Positions 15,789 through 16,266 of a stretch of DNA of 16,266 bases are shown piece by piece. Source of the stretch: Candidatus Zophobacter franzmannii (GTDB lineage Bacteria; Cloacimonadota; Cloacimonadia; Cloacimonadales; JAFGVF01); NCBI GenBank assembly GCA_030765245.1, contig JAVCCX010000258.1:1-16266 (forward strand). Direction: 5' to 3'. How positions within the stretch are numbered: the stretch's first letter is position 1; the number at the start of each line of letters is the position of its first letter. The position numbers and the translations under genes are program-made. The notes under the pieces are model-generated. The model did no database searches. It was not told the origin of the DNA and saw only the letters and a list, made by a program, of their open reading frames with translations.

Positions 15789-15849
15789 TACGCGGACATC
15801 TTGTCCGCATCTTCTTGCTTACAATATAGCGGACAAGGATGTCCGCGTA
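15789..15849. repeat. Nested inverted repeat: two palindromes that are each other's reverse complement
   Basis: GCGGACA-TCT-TGTCCGC (15792-15808) and GCGGACA-AGGA-TGTCCGC (15829-15846) are both hairpins. The outer 20-21 bases (15789-15808 and 15829-15849) are also inverted relative to each other with a single extra G. Alternative structures are one large or two small hairpins. Confidence 0.9.
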
Positions 15850-15893
15850 CCCAGGCCTGGTGTTGTTGTGTGTATTCTCCGCAAATTGATGGA

Positions 15894-16065
15894 CTTGCAC
15901 CGCAATGAGCGATTAGCGAAGGTGGGGCGAGAACATCAGGAAACATCGGTGATAGATAAAGGTTTGCGCATTAGAAACACCATTCCCGCCCCACGCTTCA
16001 CAGCGGTGCAGGTCTGGTGTTTTCACTTGCACCGCAGTGAACGAAGTGAGTGTGGGGCGAGGGAA
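15894..16065. repeat. Three copies of a GC-rich element in alternating orientation
   Basis: CTTGCACCGCAATGAGCG...GGTGGGGCGAGAA at 15894-15933 (plus), CCTGCACCGCTGTGAAGCGTGGGGCGGGAA at 15983-16012 (minus), and CTTGCACCGCAGTGAACG...GTGTGGGGCGAGGGAA at 16026-16065 (plus). Copies 2 and 3 face each other and could pair into a long stem. AGG(C/T)CTGGTGTT precedes copies 1 and 3 in the same orientation. Confidence 0.85.
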
Positions 16066-16105
16066 AACAAGAACCGAGAGATAAATAAATCAGAGGAAAA
16101 ATCAA

Positions 16106-16136
16106 TTGACAAGTGCCATAGCTAAACTACTGTAAA
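16106..16136 (+). promoter_or_regulatory. Candidate promoter of the transposase gene
   Basis: TTGACA (16106-16111), 19-base spacer, TGTAAA (16131-16136, four of six matches). It sits just upstream of the ribosome site GGAGG (16143-16147) of the last gene. Confidence 0.35.
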
Positions 16137-16152
16137 GTAACTGGAGGTAATA

Positions 16153-16266
16153 ATGCAGTGTAAGGTTGAAGATTACTTTGAAGGAAGTACTGTACACTTT
16201 TATAATAGAATCTCAAGTGGAAAGCAGTTGTTTAAGTGCCACAATGATTACAAATACTTCCTTGAG
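16153..16266 (+). CDS. REP-associated tyrosine transposase-like protein (Y1/IS200 HUH family), N-terminal 38 residues
   Basis: The frame from ATG 16153 is open to the window end; only 38 residues are visible. They read GSTVHFYNR followed by LFKCHNDYKYFLE, the N-terminal pattern of the RAYT/Y1 transposase family (in relatives, G-x-x-Y-H-x-x-x-R, then I/L-F and D-Y-x-x-F-L), which precedes the HUH metal-binding site and catalytic Tyr. Those catalytic residues are beyond the window, so function is inferred from the N-terminus alone. GGAGG lies five bases before the ATG. Upstream lies a cluster of palindromic repeats, a typical companion of such genes. Host-type codon use and weak promoter suggest a domesticated or resident gene; another single-strand DNA-binding protein is the alternative. 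Confidence 0.6.
   Translation, partial: MQCKVEDYFEGSTVHFYNRISSGKQLFKCHNDYKYFLE

Noticed and set aside
15146..16065. Possible CRISPR array
   Set aside because: Repeats differ in length and orientation and there are no regular spacers; no cas gene is present.
15646..16125. A 159-codon open frame on the plus strand
   Set aside because: It runs through the palindromes and repeat copies, has no ribosome site at its start, and its translation is a mosaic of repeat units without protein-like pattern.

Overview
This window comes from an AT-rich, Gram-negative-type bacterium. It encodes a Phe-terminated outer-membrane barrel fused to a TolB-like propeller, an MlaD-type lipid-transport protein, signal peptidase I and several secreted proteins. 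The gene content (a secreted protein of the type often labelled 'asparagine synthetase B', a metalloprotease-propeller-barrel fusion, beta-helix remnants, an RNase HIII) suggests Candidatus Cloacimonadota or a relative in the Fibrobacterota-Chlorobi-Bacteroidota area. That placement is inference; no rRNA or other marker gene is present.

Layout. The left edge (1-1504) holds a divergent pair: a Ser/Thr protein kinase on the minus strand that runs off the window, and a small type IV pilin-like protein on the plus strand, closed by a good intrinsic terminator. Positions 1505-2690 hold no intact gene. They contain small inverted repeats, a decayed beta-helix protein fragment on the minus strand, and one copy of a repeat that recurs at the far right end. 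From 2692 a promoter leads into an unrecognised 175-residue protein.

The core (3417-13383) is a plus-strand gene train with gaps of 0-58 bases: lepB (signal peptidase I, interrupted by a +1 frameshift in a T run), hemW-like radical SAM protein, a secreted protein of unknown function, an MlaD/MCE protein, a 1028-residue metalloprotease/propeller/outer-membrane barrel protein carrying an exact 51-bp tandem duplication, an HD-domain phosphohydrolase, rnhC (RNase HIII) and a 2-hydroxyacid dehydrogenase of the phosphoglycerate dehydrogenase type. The theme of the first part is envelope biogenesis: protein export, lipid transport and outer-membrane assembly. The second part is nucleic-acid and metabolic housekeeping. 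A separate promoter precedes an AlkD-like HEAT-repeat protein, followed by a TrmJ-like SPOUT RNA methyltransferase.

The right end (15109-16152) is a gene-free kilobase packed with repeats. It has two tandem 82-83 bp units that each fold into a long hairpin, several short perfect palindromes, a nested inverted repeat built from two palindromes, and three copies of a GC-rich element in alternating orientation. Immediately after it starts a gene whose first 38 residues look like a REP-associated tyrosine transposase (Y1/HUH, IS200-like), cut by the window end. A mobiliser gene next to a cluster of palindromic repeats, with a related copy 13 kb away beside a pseudogene, is the most interesting system-level signal here.
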